The notes beneath the pieces were generated by a model, which saw only the letters and a list, made by a program, of their open reading frames with translations, had not been told where the DNA came from and ran no database searches. From positions 31,315,767 to 31,379,766 of the forward strand of contig CM055096.1 of NCBI GenBank assembly GCA_029204225.1: a DNA stretch of 64,000 nucleotides. The letters are read 5' to 3'. Source of the DNA: Diphasiastrum complanatum (lineage: Eukaryota; Streptophyta; Lycopodiopsida; Lycopodiales; Lycopodiaceae). Within the stretch, counting starts at the first letter, position 1; every line of letters begins with the position of its first letter. Below, piece by piece: positions 49,714 through 62,530 of this stretch. Made by a program: the position numbers and the translations under genes.

Positions 49714-50567
49714 TAAATTTGCTTGAATATGTCCATCTTCAGCTCGTCTTTACTTAATCTCAGCACCCTGAGCACTCCTTGCACCATTTCAAGGAGAGCA
49801 TCTAAGGCTTTGGTTCTGAGCCTTAGATTAATCATAGAAAGCAAATGGAAAAATATAATCCAACAAGACTCTAGAATATAAAAGAAGTTTTTTGCCAAGA
49901 ATGATTGTTAAGTAGCATTCTAAGTCTTTCTTTCTGCAAGAGCAACTTCAAGAAAGGAATCATAGAAAACATAATGGAAAAATAAAACATAATCCAACAA
50001 AACTCTAGATTATCAAAGAAATCTTTTGCAAAAGAATAACAGCTAACTAACGGATCACTCGGAAGAGAATATCATAGAATTATTGTTAACTGACACCCTC
50101 ATTTGCAAAGGCAATCTAAAAAAGGAATCTCCTAGAAGAAGAATTGGCATAGAAGTTTAGAACCCTTCATCTCTAGCATGCATGAGACTGTAAAGATACC
50201 CATTGTAAAAAAAGAAAATAGCTTTTGGTGGGCTTCCGTGCCAGCAGTAGTGACAGTTCCGAAATCAACGCAGCAGTGGTCTCCCACTCAAGTAGCATGT
50301 TGCAGGAGCTCTCCCCATCTCATCTGGAGCTCTCCCCATCGGCGGGCGACTATTGCTTCATGCTACCAAGTGGGGGGGCCCGGGCTGGAGTGAAATCCCG
50401 GGACTGAAGTAGAGACGGCTGCACACTCACCGACAAATTATGTGCATAGGCGTGCAATGCGCCTGGGGATCGTCGCCCATGCACTCACTCACTGACCTCC
50501 CATAAAAGATGATCAGAAACTAGTACTCTGGCTTGTCCAGGATGATGCAGAATTCAGACGCACAGAC
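49714..50567. other. Spacer with a GC-rich island
   Basis: Mostly AT-rich, then an abrupt GC-rich island at about 50,220-50,420. It has a direct repeat of GGAGCTCTCCCCATC (50,309 and 50,330) and a GGGGGGGCCCGGG tract. Two overlapping plus-strand frames of 60-70 codons cross it, one Ser-rich; no family is recognised. It may be a promoter-proximal or first-exon relic. Confidence 0.3.
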
Positions 50568-50757
50568 AGCTTTCAAATGCAGAGCTGAGTGCAGGAATTC
50601 AGGTAGTCCCAATTGGGTAGAATCTAACAGCTTTTAAGTGCAAACATGAGTGCAGGAATTCAGGCAACTCCAATTGGGTAGAATCTAACAGCTTCCAAGT
50701 GCAAAGCTGAGTGCAGGATTGCAGGAATTCAGGCAGCTTCAATTGGGTGGGATCTAA
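50568..50757. repeat. Tandem repeat, ~61-bp unit, three copies
   Basis: Units at about 50,568, 50,628 and 50,689 share CAGCTT, AAGTGCA, GCTGAGTGCAGGAATTCAGG and CAATTGGGTAGAATCTAA. The third copy has a short internal duplication of GCAGGA. Confidence 0.92.
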
Positions 50758-51551
50758 AGTGATGCGTCAGTGTCCGGAATGAGCAAGAGGAGAAGTAGGA
50801 GTAGTACTGTAGTACTCCGAGAGGTGTATCGTGTATGTGCACTTCTGCAACGATCATTAAGTGAGATTTTCAGTACAATTTCGCACTACCTTAACTGAGG
50901 ACTCACGGAGGAGGAGATGAAAAGGCGCTAGAAACATCATGCAGCTGCAGGACCACATTCTCACTCCAATTTTTTCCTCATAATTCTTGGAGTGTTTCAC
51001 ATGGGAAAAGTCCCTCCCATTCCTATTGGATAAGAGATATTCAACACATTTCACATGTATTTGTAATCTAATTAAGTGGATCAATTATAGTATTTTACAG
51101 AGAGATAGACACAGTAGATGCTTTCATAAAGCGATTCTTTCTTTCAGATTGATTGTCAATAATAAGCTCATAGCTTTTACATAGCGCAATTAGCTTCCTG
51201 AGCATGTGGTTTCGTCTGCTATTGTCTTGTGCTCATAGCATCAAAATGACATGTATTTCTATACATTAATCTGAATCAATCACTGTCTTTTATTATGTTC
51301 AGAGTTCTTGTCAGAATTGTATGCGTTGCTACTACATCTTCTTGATTAATCAAAATTCTCAATCCTAGAGAGGTGTATAGCCCTTACTTATCTCATGTTA
51401 AAGACGAGGTTTTCATATTTTCTTGAGAGGTGACCTATATGCTAATGGGAGAAAAATATATGAGGTGACATTATGAAATGAACATAATTGCAAGGTTCAA
51501 GAATTTTAAGTAATATGTTTAACTTTACATTTTAAATTACACTTGTTTTGT
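50758..51551. other. Spacer, no feature recognised
   Basis: No exon or element is supported. A short minus-strand frame near 50,857-51,084 has no recognisable family. Confidence 0.4.
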
Positions 51552-51654
<103 letters not shown>

Positions 51655-51777
51655 CCATTTGCCAAAGCCTACTTGTTTTGGTATCCAAGAATCCGTGGTT
51701 ATTGATCATTATTAAGCAGTAGCCTTATGATCTTACTTATCATACATCTTACTTGAAGACTAACAACATAAAGCGAA

Positions 51778-52398
51778 TGTTGAGTTATAGGCAGAGGAAG
51801 AGCTTTTGTGTGTAGAAGAGTGTAATCGTGTTGTGGCATTGCAAAAAATGGGCGCCCATGCAATGTATGCATAGTAGGATACTAATACGTCCCTCAAGAC
51901 CTTCAATTGCAAATGAGCGCCAAGAACACAATAAGGGAGTGTAGTGGATGAAACCGACCCAACCAATCCTAGATCGTCTGATCGAGCCCCCGAGCACTAG
52001 GGAGTATGGCAAATCTTTATGATAGTAAGCGCTTACCAATCCGACAGCATAACGGCCAAACTCTCAATGATCCAAATGGACACAGGACAGGGTATATATA
52101 GAGAGTAGCACCCACCCTGCCTACCCATGCACTGAGTCCACATGTAAGCATGCTATCAACTCATGCCTAACTCCCATGCACGTCCACTGCAAGTAGGCAC
52201 CCCTAACTCACAATAGCAAAGACCCATGCATAGACACAATGCATGTACATCCTATACCATACTAGGATGCAACACACATGCCTATACTGCATGCAGGCAT
52301 AGCCTAAGGTTCTACTTAGCTATTGTCCAAATTAGGCCTGGCCCCTACGTCTAAGACAGCCCCCTAATGGTACAAACCCCCCCGTTTGGGCCATAACA
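51778..52398 (-). repeat. Probable 3' LTR of the chromovirus relic
   Basis: About 620 bp starting TGTTATGGCCC and ending ACTCAACA on the minus strand, directly after the polypurine tract. It contains a TATATATACCC box (about 52,093-52,103). No second copy is in the window, so the outer border rests on the TG...CA ends only. Confidence 0.6.
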
Positions 52399-54130
52399 TA
52401 CTTCTCCCCTTATTTTAGTTCTGTCCTCGGAACTCAAAGTCCGGGAAACTCTTCTTTAGGTTACCTTCTACTCCCCATGAATCCTCCTCATCAGAAAATC
52501 CTTTCCAACGAATCAAATGCTCAATAACATCCCTATTTTGCAATCGCTTGGATCTAATATCAAGAATCTTTTTAGGTTCTAAAGGAATTTTCTCATATAA
52601 GTCTTCAAACGAATCTAGAGTAGTACCAGAACCAACACGATCTCCCTCGTGTAAACTCATCTTTAGACAACATACATGAAACACATGATGAGCCTTGGTT
52701 CCCTCTGGTAACTCTAATCGGTAAGCTAACGATCCAATCTTTTTTAAGATTTTATAAGGTCCACTATACCTAGCAGACAGTTTGTAATGCTTTCCCAGTG
52801 CGCATTATCTTAGAATCCTTCAGAATTCTAAGATACATCCAATCTCCAACTTGAAACTCCCGAGGCAATCTTTTTAGATTAGCAAAATGTCTTCCCGGAA
52901 ACTGGGCACTTAGAACATTGCCACGTGCTAACTGTAACATTTCTCGCATTTCGCACAAGAAATCTACTACTTTCTGAACTTTAATCGACTCAGTTTCAAC
53001 CAGTATCGGAGATCTAGGGTGAAATCCATACATAAGCATAAACTGACTATACCCAGTAGCTGAATGCTTACTACTGTTATAAGCAAACTCAATCAATGGA
53101 AGATACTTTTCCCACTAAGATTGCCTAAGTGAAACATATGCACGAAGCATTTGTTCCATCGTCTGATTAGTCCTCTCAGTCTGACCATTGGATTCCGGAT
53201 GATCAGTCGAGCCCATGCTCAAAGACATCTCAAGCTTTTCAAACACGGTCATCCAAATCGTCCTGTAAACTTAGGATCTCGACCACTAACAATGTCAAAT
53301 GGCAACCCATATAATTTGAACAAATGTTCAACAAACACTTGAGCTAAATCAGACGCTTTAGCTGTAGTCTTCACCGGAATAAACGTAGCATATTTTGTTA
53401 ACCAATCAACTATGGCTCAAATTGCATTATTCTGTTTATTCGTCCTCAGTAAACCAACTACAAAGTTCATTGAAATACTATCCCACCATTTAGAAGGAAT
53501 ATCCAATGGATGCAATAGTCCACTAGACTTTAAGCGCTCTGCTTTATTCTGCTGGCACTGATCCCATTTCAACACATAAGATTCTACAAAAGGTTTCAAC
53601 TTTGGCCAAAAAAAGTCTCTTCGTACCAAATCTAACGTACGATGTATACCTGGATGCCCTGCACAAGGTGCGTCATGACAATCATATAAAATTTTCTTTT
53701 ATAATGCATCCACTCCTGGTACACACGCTTTCCCTTCAGAACAAAATCCTTACAAATGAAAAAATCATCCACTACCTTCTTATCTTTCAGAACCAACTGA
53801 TCACCTTGCAAATCAGTTTCTGATTGAGAGCCATTCAAAACCCTTTGCCATATAGGTCCAAAATGAGAATCTTGTTCATAAAGACCTCAAAATAAAAGAT
53901 AGAAATCATTAGTGATCTCTGTAAGCGACAACTCATTCACCTCTGCAATCCGACTTAAGACATACGCCACTTGATTTGACGATCCTCTAATATATCTCAA
54001 ATCAAAGTCGAATTCTTGCATCAGCTCAGCCCATCGAGCCTTTCGACCCCTAAGGTCTTTCTGATTACAGAAATACTTTAATGGTTGGTGATTTAAGCAC
54101 ACTATAAATTGACTACCATATAAATAGGGA
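51778..54130 (-). mobile_element. Ty3/gypsy chromovirus relic
   Basis: Minus-strand fossil. From right to left: the end of RNase H (HQPLKYFCNQKDLRGR, ARWAELMQEFDFDLRYIRG near 54,000); integrase zinc-binding and core regions (RDFFWPKLKPFVESYV, MIEFAYNSSKHSATGYSQFM near 53,060); the integrase C-terminal region; and a chromodomain (HLIRWKGFSDEEDSWGVEGN near 52,480). A polypurine tract AATAAGGGGAGAAG follows, then a probable 3' LTR (51,778-52,398). A chromodomain marks the chromovirus branch, known to guide insertion to modified chromatin. The upstream half is absent here. It is broken, with several breaks. Confidence 0.9.
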
Positions 54131-54870
54131 TCATGCTTAGGTATATCAATGCAAGAAAAGGGTACATGGTATACATTCCATCTTCAAACAAGTTTGTGAT
54201 TTCTAGAGATGTCATATTTGATGAGAGTAAGATGCATAAGCTTGTTGAGGGCTCAACCAAATCATCTAAGAGGGAGGTGGCCGAGGATCAAGACAATCTT
54301 GATCTTGAGGAGGAGCAAGATCCAAGTGTACCAATCACCAAGGAGGTCATCAAGGGCAAGAATGGAGCCAATGAGGTCACATATCAAGACAACTATAAGC
54401 AAACCGAGGGAAATCCATCTTCATCCTTTTCACTCATTTCAATTTTTGAAGAACCTTCATGTGTAGAAGATGCATTAAGCTCCAAAGAGTGGTTGCAAGC
54501 AATGTTAGATGAATACAATGCTTTGACGGAAAATGGCACATGATCCTTGTTGGTAAACCTCTAGGAAAGAATGTGATTGGATGTAAATGGGTTTGTAAGC
54601 TAAAAATCAACATGTACGGAAGTGTAAGCAAGCATAAGGCAAGGTTAGTTGCCAAAGAATATGCTCAAGAGAGGGGCATAGACTATGAAGAAACATTTTC
54701 ACCCATGGCCAAGATGGTCACCATAAGATTAATCCTAGCACTTGCTTCACATTTTGGTTGGATGCTTTTCCAAATGGATGTTTCTAATGCATTAACTCGA
54801 CCATCTATTGCATGGAAAATTAGCACACAACAAAGCTTGATCCCAAAAGGATTTAGGAAGATTTTCACCT
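54131..54870 (+). mobile_element. Ty1/copia RT fragment, plus strand
   Basis: A plus-strand fossil begins abruptly at the end of the gypsy relic. It carries the region between integrase and RT (SSNKFVISRDVIFDESKMHK, acidic linker) and the start of reverse transcriptase (CVEDALSSKEWLQAMLDEYN, NVIGCKWVCKLKINMYG, DYEETFSPMAKMVTIRLILA). It is broken, with no LTR. Confidence 0.88.
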
Positions 54871-54889
54871 AGACTCACGGCTTTGGCAC

Positions 54890-55185
54890 CTTCACTTAAG
54901 GTTCTATTCTTCCTCTTGTCCACTCCATTTTGTTGTGGTGTCCTTGGGCTTGTGTATTTCCTCTTGATCCCATTTGCACCACAAAGTGCTTTGAACTTGG
55001 TAGAAATATACTCACCACCTTGTCACTCCTCAAGCACTTGATCTTTGTAGAAAATTGGACTTCCCTTGCAATCTTGAACTTGACAAAGACATCAAACATC
55101 TCATCTTTGCTCTTTAGTAGATACACCCAACAAAATCTACTAAAATCATCAAAAAAAGTCACATACATCTTAGCACCTCCATTGC
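54890..55185 (-). mobile_element. Ty1/copia integrase fragment, minus strand
   Basis: A minus-strand fossil with the integrase core beginning MYVTFFDDFSRFCWVYLLKS and continuing to KIKCLRSD. It lies immediately beside, and in inverted orientation to, the RT fragment at 54,131-54,870. The composition suggests the same family, but this is not proven. Confidence 0.8.
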
Positions 55186-58100
55186 TAATTGTAGTAATAC
55201 CATGAATGCAATTTGTTTGTCTAGGATTTTACCCATGCTAGTTCATAAGATAATAACACTTGAAATATTGGGACATATGCATAATTTGTTTGAGTGTTTG
55301 TTTGTATGTGGAGCTCTAGTACTAAAAGTAAAATTTCAAATTTCAATAGACATAAAAAGGGTTTTTTTATTTTTCAGCTTTGTTACTTATACATAAAGAA
55401 GATCAATCAATGAACATGGCCTTCATTTCAAACATACTCAAATCATATGAACCATTTTGTTATGCCAAGTGGTCTTTTAAAGATATCTACTACAAATGAT
55501 GAATTTCAAAAAATGATGAAATCTTACAGCAATGATAATTCTTTTGATCTCTTAAATGTGTGTTTTTCTTTGCATTGTGGAGAGCTAGGCCAAACTCCTC
55601 AACTATCAATATAAAGCAATCTATAAGAAACTAATGTAGGCTTGAGAGTTTATAGATTTAGATTGGTAGACAATAGCATATTTGAGATTGTTGCAATTTT
55701 TATCCTAGAAAGGTTTCTGTGTCCACTATGGAAGTCTCTACATTCTAATTTTTATGAAAAACTACTTGGCTACTTTTCCATTATAGTGTATTTTGCATAA
55801 CACACTATACACCTGTCATGCCCTATGGTCCAATTATATGTGTTATCCCTCCCTCCCTATCTTTGTCAATATCACTACCAACACTATTGTATTCATCATG
55901 TTAAATTTCCATTTCTCCTTTTGATTACTATTTGCCTTTCTCTGTCTTTTACATCTTCTAGAATTCAAGAGAGGTATTCATTCAAGGGTGTACCATTGAA
56001 GCAATTTTTTAAAATGAGAATTGGTTCATCTTTTGTTTCATGAAGCATTCTAATATAATTTCTTATACATTTCTTTTGTGTAATTGAGATAAAAAATAAA
56101 AGAACTGACCTACATAGAAAATAGATGATGATTACTTAATCTTCAAAGTGTCCTCAACACTCTACATGAATAATGTTATTGACACAAAGAGCAAGTCAAA
56201 ATCCAAAAGAATCATATTTCTAAGTTAAACTAAAAATCAATATGACAAGCTCTAGCTCATTTTATTTGTATGTTAATGGATGGATAGCTACAAAAGTGCG
56301 TGAGATCTTCTCAAGTCAACCAACCATAGGTAAAAAGAACTTGCTATCTTCTTCTTGTACTAAAAGGTTTGATGGTCCTATACATTTGTGTAGAATTTTA
56401 GTTGGCCAATAGTGAAAATTTTATTCTAAATTATTGGTACTTTCTAGCAATTTCTAAAAGAATTAAACTTACTAGTTCTATATTCAAATGTTTTTTGCTT
56501 ATGTAATGATGAGTCAAAAGATACATTTTTTTTTTATACAATGAAAATATCAAAACACATCTTAAACATTATTGGAAAAGAATGGAGTATCTTCATCATC
56601 CAAGAGATCACAACAAGATGTTTTATTTAAAAATAGATCTACTTCAAATATAGCTCTTCAAAAAAAGCTTTATGTTTCAAGTTCAATTTTATTTGCTTAT
56701 CAAGCAATATGTTCCTATGATGAGAATTTTTTTTTTTTTAATATTTCAACCCAAACCTAGCTTGTCACATTCTAGCATCACTTAAATTTTCTTCTGAATC
56801 TTATTGACATATTTTATATTGTTCTAAACTCAATACTCAAAATATCTTTAGCACAATTGACATGTGCACCACAACTTTATCTAGTATTTTGTTGATAAGA
56901 TACCTTATGAGGTTCACTTAGCACCATATGTGAGATTATTAAGGTTCAATACATAATGAAGAATATTTTAAAAGTTAGATTGGATGTCTAATATACAGAT
57001 TGGCTAAGCTTGTTGCTTAGGACAGTCGCTTCATGCTATTTTACATGTTTGTGTGAATTGTAATCAAGTGGTGCCACTGTGTGTTGGTTTCATGCCAATG
57101 GCAACAATATCCTTGAACTTTCATAGTGCGTATTAAAAGTATGTGATGGTACTTCTCGTATAGATCATGAAAAAAAACCAGCATCATAATATCAACAAAT
57201 GTCAAGCACTATTGTGTTGCACATTGTCATAAAGTAATGATATGATACCTAGCTAGCTATATCAATTCTTTAATCATCAAAAGCAAAAAGTATCACATTC
57301 TTTTTGCCTCTTCTCAAAAAGGAAAGACAATGTTGTCATGTGGTCATTAGTCAAAGATGCATTAAACAATGACAGTTCAAAGCTTGGACCTTGTTGAAAC
57401 TAGGAATGCCGATACATATACTTCATAAATATATGGCATACTTCCTTTCGAAAAAAAGATGATGGATTTTCATAAAAGATTATGTGATATAGCATGTATC
57501 ATAGAAATTTATAGGGTTGTCTATAACAAGCTCAAATACAAAAAACATCATTAAATATCTAACAAGGATTGTCAAGAGAGAAAGTTCTTATGAGGTTCAT
57601 TCAAAAGAATAGTTTTTTCTTTTTTAAACTTTTCATATTTTGTTTAAAAAAAAACTATAAGTAAACATATTAAGCAAATTGAGTCTATCAGCCATCAATT
57701 TAAGAAGATAGTTATAGCAGACAAAAATATTCTAGTGCACTTTCATGATGTATTGCATCTCGTACCAACGATGTTCTCTTTTTGCTACTAAATATCAACA
57801 ATATTCTTAGCTCCACATATTGCCTCTTTAAAGGTTTTTTGTCTTGTAGTTATTGTATCGAGAATTGTAATACCATATTACATGCCTATTTTTCTTGAAA
57901 TACTAATTGATGATGTAAAACTCCAATTAACCTACTCAAGTGATGAAGATAGTCACCAAATATGAAGAAATATCTAATGGACCCGACAATGACAACTTAT
58001 ACAAAGATATATTGAAGACAAAGAGGCCTAAATAAATGTTACTAAAGGAAGGACTATATTTTGAAGGGCAAATATGGAACAACACAAACCTTAATAAGAA

Positions 58101-58739
58101 GGCTAGAAGGAACATTCTAGAAGCCTCATTTATTGCACCTCAATCAAACGTTGTAGCCTTTCACGTGCTTGCTTCTCATTGGAGCAAAGCCGCGTGACAA
58201 GGATGCCACCTAAGAAATGTACGCTTGTAATTTTTCTATTGGATGTAATTAGTTAATTAAACTAAATATGAAGCGACATATCAGTCACTAGAGAGCTGCG
58301 TACTCTCGCACTCGTTCTCTATATGTACTCCATTTATGCTTCAATACAATTACCGAGTTTATCAGGAGATCACAGAGATTGTTTGAGTTTTCAAGTTCTC
58401 TCTTCTCTCTGCTTTCATAAGCCTTCTATGTAGGGACATAGATCTTTCATAGTAGTAGCCCTTCCGCCTGTCAACAAGGGTTAGAATGTTGGATAGGTGC
58501 CTAACTATGTAAAGATGCAACTTTTAGATACTTCTCTACTTCCTCCCTTCAGTCTACTCACCACTAACTAGCATTCCATTGCTTTTAGAGATAATGTGAA
58601 GGGAAGAGTAGAAGAGATAGAGGGGAGAAGAGAGAAAGGGAGTGAGGGTGGAGGTTAGAAGTAGAGCAAGAGGGAGAGAAAGAGAGTGAGAGGGGAGGTT
58701 AGCTCATTTGCTCATTGTGCATGCTAATGGAGAAACATT
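55186..58739. other. AT-rich spacer, possible solo LTR at its right end
   Basis: No gene or coding relic is supported over 3.5 kb. Positions 58,140-58,480 have an LTR-like order on the plus strand: TATATGTACTCCATTTATGC, then CAATACAATTACCGAG, a CT-rich TTCTCTCTTCTCTCTGC leader and a CATAGTAGTAGCCC end. No partner copy is present. At 58,590-58,700 there is a GA-rich tract. Confidence 0.35.
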
Positions 58740-59240
58740 AACAATTGAAACCAAAAACATGTAAGCTAGAAAGCAAAAGCAAACACACAAAGAGCATTAG
58801 CAAGTACTGAATAGCAAATGAGGATGCTTCTCTCCAAAATGGTAGAGTTTCCTCCTCCTTATTAAGCATGCAAAATAGAGTACAAATGGTGCCATTTATA
58901 AAAGGCCCTTGCCCCAGAATTCTATTGGCTAATATGTACATTGATCCTATCCATTTATCTTGGACCCAACTCAATCCAAGGGTTCACAAAAAGTATATTA
59001 CGGAAATCACAAGATTCATGTGAGTCCAAAATTGGACCCAACTTAAAAAAGTTTAATACTAAGTTCTAATATTGACTTTGGCCTCAAGTTTTATTTGAAT
59101 TACAAAAGGGTCCAAGTCTATTATTTCTATTTACATTTAACTTGCATGCTCATTGGGCCATGGGCTTCTATGCGCAGGAAGCCATGCCCTCGCAACACAT
59201 GTATTAAACAGATTTATTTATTTACACTATGTTGGAAATA
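58740..59240 (-). mobile_element. Possible LTR piece on minus strand
   Basis: Read on the minus strand there is a TTTTATAAATGG promoter-like box near 58,895 followed by an AT-rich leader, similar in style to the piece at 1-430. A weak resemblance in the GGGCCNAAGGCC/GGGCCATGGGC part is seen. There is no pair, so this is tentative. Confidence 0.2.
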
Positions 59241-60455
59241 TCCCCAACACACAACAACACAATCGACATCATCAAAAGCCTAAGACCAGACTCTTCTACA
59301 AGTACTGCAAGAGAACCAACCACGACATCAAGGATTGTCGAGTTCTCAAGCATAACGAAGCCAAGAATAAGATGCAGCAGGACGAAGGATCTGATTATGC
59401 CAGAACCTCTCAAGAAGTACCAACTCTACTAATAATACAATATTTACCCATCAGAGATGCAATGGATTGGTATTTTGATTTTGGTACTTCTCAGCACATG
59501 ACAGCAAGTAAGTCCTTATTCGAAGACCTCACACCAGCAGATTCGAAGTATGTCTACTTCGGTGACTCAAGTGCACTATAGATTGGAGGCAAAGATCTAT
59601 ACATCTCTATCTTGCTGACCTTGCTCAAGGATGTACTATACATACCCAAACTGACCAAAATTTTAGTGTTAGTCAGCAAGTTTACTAATTGACATTCATC
59701 ATCAGTTCACCACCAGCTACACATCACAATAGAATGGAGTAGCTCAAAGGAAGAACCAGACATTGCTAAATACAACACGATCGATGATGTCAAATGCTCA
59801 TCTCACCAAGAACTTTTTGGCCGAAGCTATTTCAATAGCTTGCTATCTACAGAACTATTTGAGTATCAAAGCAGTCAACTCAAAGGCTCCCTTCAAAGCT
59901 TTCTATGGCTACAAACCGACCCTATGACACCTCCGAGTGTTTTTTTAGTGATTTACTGCCTTTGCAACATTGTTTAAAAAATGAGAACTTTCTTGGAACA
60001 CAAAACGAGCTGAACCTCAGCTAGTCGAGATGTCGTCTTCCTCAAAGACAAAATTTTTGACTTCAAGTAGAAGCAGCCAATGCAAGAGTTTGTCGCAACG
60101 ACTTCCATCACCATCGATAGGCCTGGACTTGTGACTGTTCTGACGGACATCGAAGATATCCTTGTCGCACAACAAGGAGAATCATCATCTCAGCAACTGA
60201 CTATTGTTCAAAGGTCTACATGACATCGCCAAGAACCTAATCATTTTTTCCCTCAGATATTCATCAGCAATGATGTACCCACTTTAGTAACAAAAGCATT
60301 GTCAAGTTTGAATGTAGACAACTGTGCCATGCATGCTAAGGACAATTCATTGATGAAGAACAAGACCTGGCGTCTTGTCGAAGCTCCTATAGATGCAAAG
60401 ATCATCGACACTAAGTGGATTTTCAAGCTCGCCCATCTCCCTATTGGAATTTCAG
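59241..60455 (+). mobile_element. Ty1/copia gag-protease to RT relic
   Basis: Plus-strand fossil with a gag end and degenerate knuckle (KYCKRTNHDIKDCRVLKHNE), protease region (WYFDFGTSQHMTASKSLFED), integrase C-terminal remains near 59,800-59,950, and the start of RT (LMKNKTWRLVEAPIDAKIID, TKWIFKLA near 60,420). Its RT start resembles that of the relic in tafazzin intron 4. It is heavily broken. Confidence 0.8.
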
Positions 60456-61487
60456 ATTCTCGAGCCAGGTTTCCTCTCCTCTCCTGTATTCATTCACTGT
60501 GGCTTGGGGGTGAAAGGTTAGGGTATTGACTAGCCTCTTCATGTTGGTTGGGTGGTTTATGCTCCATATGTGTCCTTTTGGTTTGCATGTGACGGGATTC
60601 TTGAAGATCGTCACTTGGCAATCATTTTAGTGGTATCAAAGCTTGGATCACATCAACCAGGAGGTAGGGCTGGAGGATCTTGGATTTTTGCAGTTCTTTT
60701 GGTGTATCTCTTTGCTTATTCTTCCAGATGGTGGAATTCATTTCCAAGTAGGTGGCTTTTTAGATCCTTGGTGTACTTTCAGCCTAAAGATCATGATTGT
60801 GGATTTGCTCCATATATTTTGATGGAATTCATATTGTTTTTGGATGGTTTTAGTGAATTTTTCACCTAGAATTCATGGTTTTTGCCTGGAATTGATCATA
60901 TAGGTACTGATGTAGTATGTTTTCCAGATTGTACTTACTGTTTTACAGTCATTAATGATGGGATTTAATGATTGCATGATGTTTGAATAGTCAAAAGGAT
61001 GATTAGATAGTGATTTTGGACAAAAATTGGGGTTTTTGGACTAGAAATGGGCTATAGAATCCCTATTTGACTAAAATCAGAACTTTTAGTGCTTGCATGT
61101 AATGGATTTATAGGGATTAGGATCAGATTGCACTTATTTGTGGATTTATCCCACAAATTTTGGTCAAATTTGGTAAAAAAACATGGTTTTTTGATGATTT
61201 TTGGACTAATTTTGTGGTAGATCTCAAAATTCTTAGCCAATAGCTAGTAAGCACATTTTCAAAGGTGTAATCAAGCTTTCCTAGGGTTTTCATGAAGTTT
61301 GGTTAGGATTGGACACCATTAGGGGGGTCAAAACATCAAAAAATAGTGTATATTTGGTGATTTTTGGGCATGAAAACCTATCAGGTGTCTAAACCTGTTG
61401 GTTCTCATTACAAGCTTAAAGATATGATGGATTGCCTTTGATTTGAGCCATCATGCATCCAATTTGGATAGGTGAGCATGAGACACT
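60456..61487 (+). mobile_element. LTR end, primer-binding site and leader of another element
   Basis: CT-rich sequence at about 60,465-60,500 leads to TGGTATCAAAGCTTGG at 60,634, a copia-type primer-binding site. It is followed by about 850 bp of T-rich leader without coding. It looks like the 5' end of a further element, interrupted on the left by the RT relic and on the right by family B copy 3. Confidence 0.45.
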
Positions 61488-61751
61488 TGCTAGAAATCAA
61501 TGATAAATTTCATTGTTACACTTCCTAGTTACTGTTTACGATGTACTTTATTACTAGCTGTAACTAGCCGTAGGCTAGTCTAGTAGTCTACTCCTAGGTT
61601 TTCCCTCTCTATCAAGGTTCAGGGTTTATATGTACATTTTACATTCAGTATGCGTTAGTGTGATAGAGTGATATTGCGTGTTCTTCTTCCATCTCCCTAT
61701 TTGGTGATTGCTTATGGTGAATGCTTGATGTTGCATTTCTGATTGTTAATA
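61488..61751 (+). repeat. 5' LTR, family B copy 3
   Basis: 264 bp, starting TGCTAGAAATCAATG, about 97% identical to 29,995-30,258 and directly followed by the primer-binding site. Confidence 0.93.
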
Positions 61752-62290
61752 TGGTATCAAAGCTACGATTGTCCTGCGTGCCTGATCAGTGGATACAGCT
61801 TGTCACAGGCTCCGCAATGAAGTGAGAAAGTCCTTCACAAGAAATGAAAGCTTGGAGAGACAAAAATGGCTGGAAGAAATCCTTCTTGATGTATTTTGCA
61901 GGTTTTGGAGCTCACAATTATTAGTGGGGAACAAAGACAATCCCGGAGGCATCGAAAAGGCCAGGGTAGCATCAGACAGATTGAAAATCTGTTGAGTGGG
62001 AAAAGTTTTACAATATATTTTTTAGTCTTTGTGAAAAGTGTCATTTTTCAAAGAGTTGTGCCAAGAAATCTCTCATTTGTTTATTTGGAGTACTACAAAT
62101 CACACCAGACAGTGTCTAGTACTGCCATTTAGAGCTTTGAGGCTTCATACCTTTCACATTACTGATATCTGTCTGTTTGAACGATCACTCGTTTTGAAAT
62201 CTAAGCAAAGAGGAGACGACGTAGCCGTCGCGCCGAAGTAGGAAATCTGAAATATTCCCTCTGAAAGTTCTTATATTCTCTTTTTTTTTC

Positions 62291-62530
62291 GTACCGATAT
62301 CGGATCCAAGCGTGCTAGCTGAAGAGAAACTTGAGCAGTCATACATCTGCGCTCCAATCCGATATTGTTTGTACCGATATCGGATCCAAGCGCACGAGCT
62401 AAAGAAAATTCCAAGCAGTTGTACATTCGCACTCCAGTCCGATATCGCATGCTCCAATATCGGATCCACGCGCACAAGTCAAATAGGATCCTGAGCAGCT
62501 GTACTTCCGCGTGCCATTCAGATATCAGGT
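62291..62530. repeat. Three exact-period 80-bp tandem repeats with CCGATATCGG core
   Basis: Units at 62,291-62,370, 62,371-62,450 and 62,451-62,530, each exactly 80 bp. They share ATATCGGATCCA-GCG, a GAGCAG/AAGCAG-TGTACAT block and CTCCA-TCCGATAT. Each unit carries two ATATCGG/CCGATAT half-palindromes. They sit between the LTR and gag of family B copy 3. Copy 1 keeps only part of one unit (about 30,802-30,830). Confidence 0.95.
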
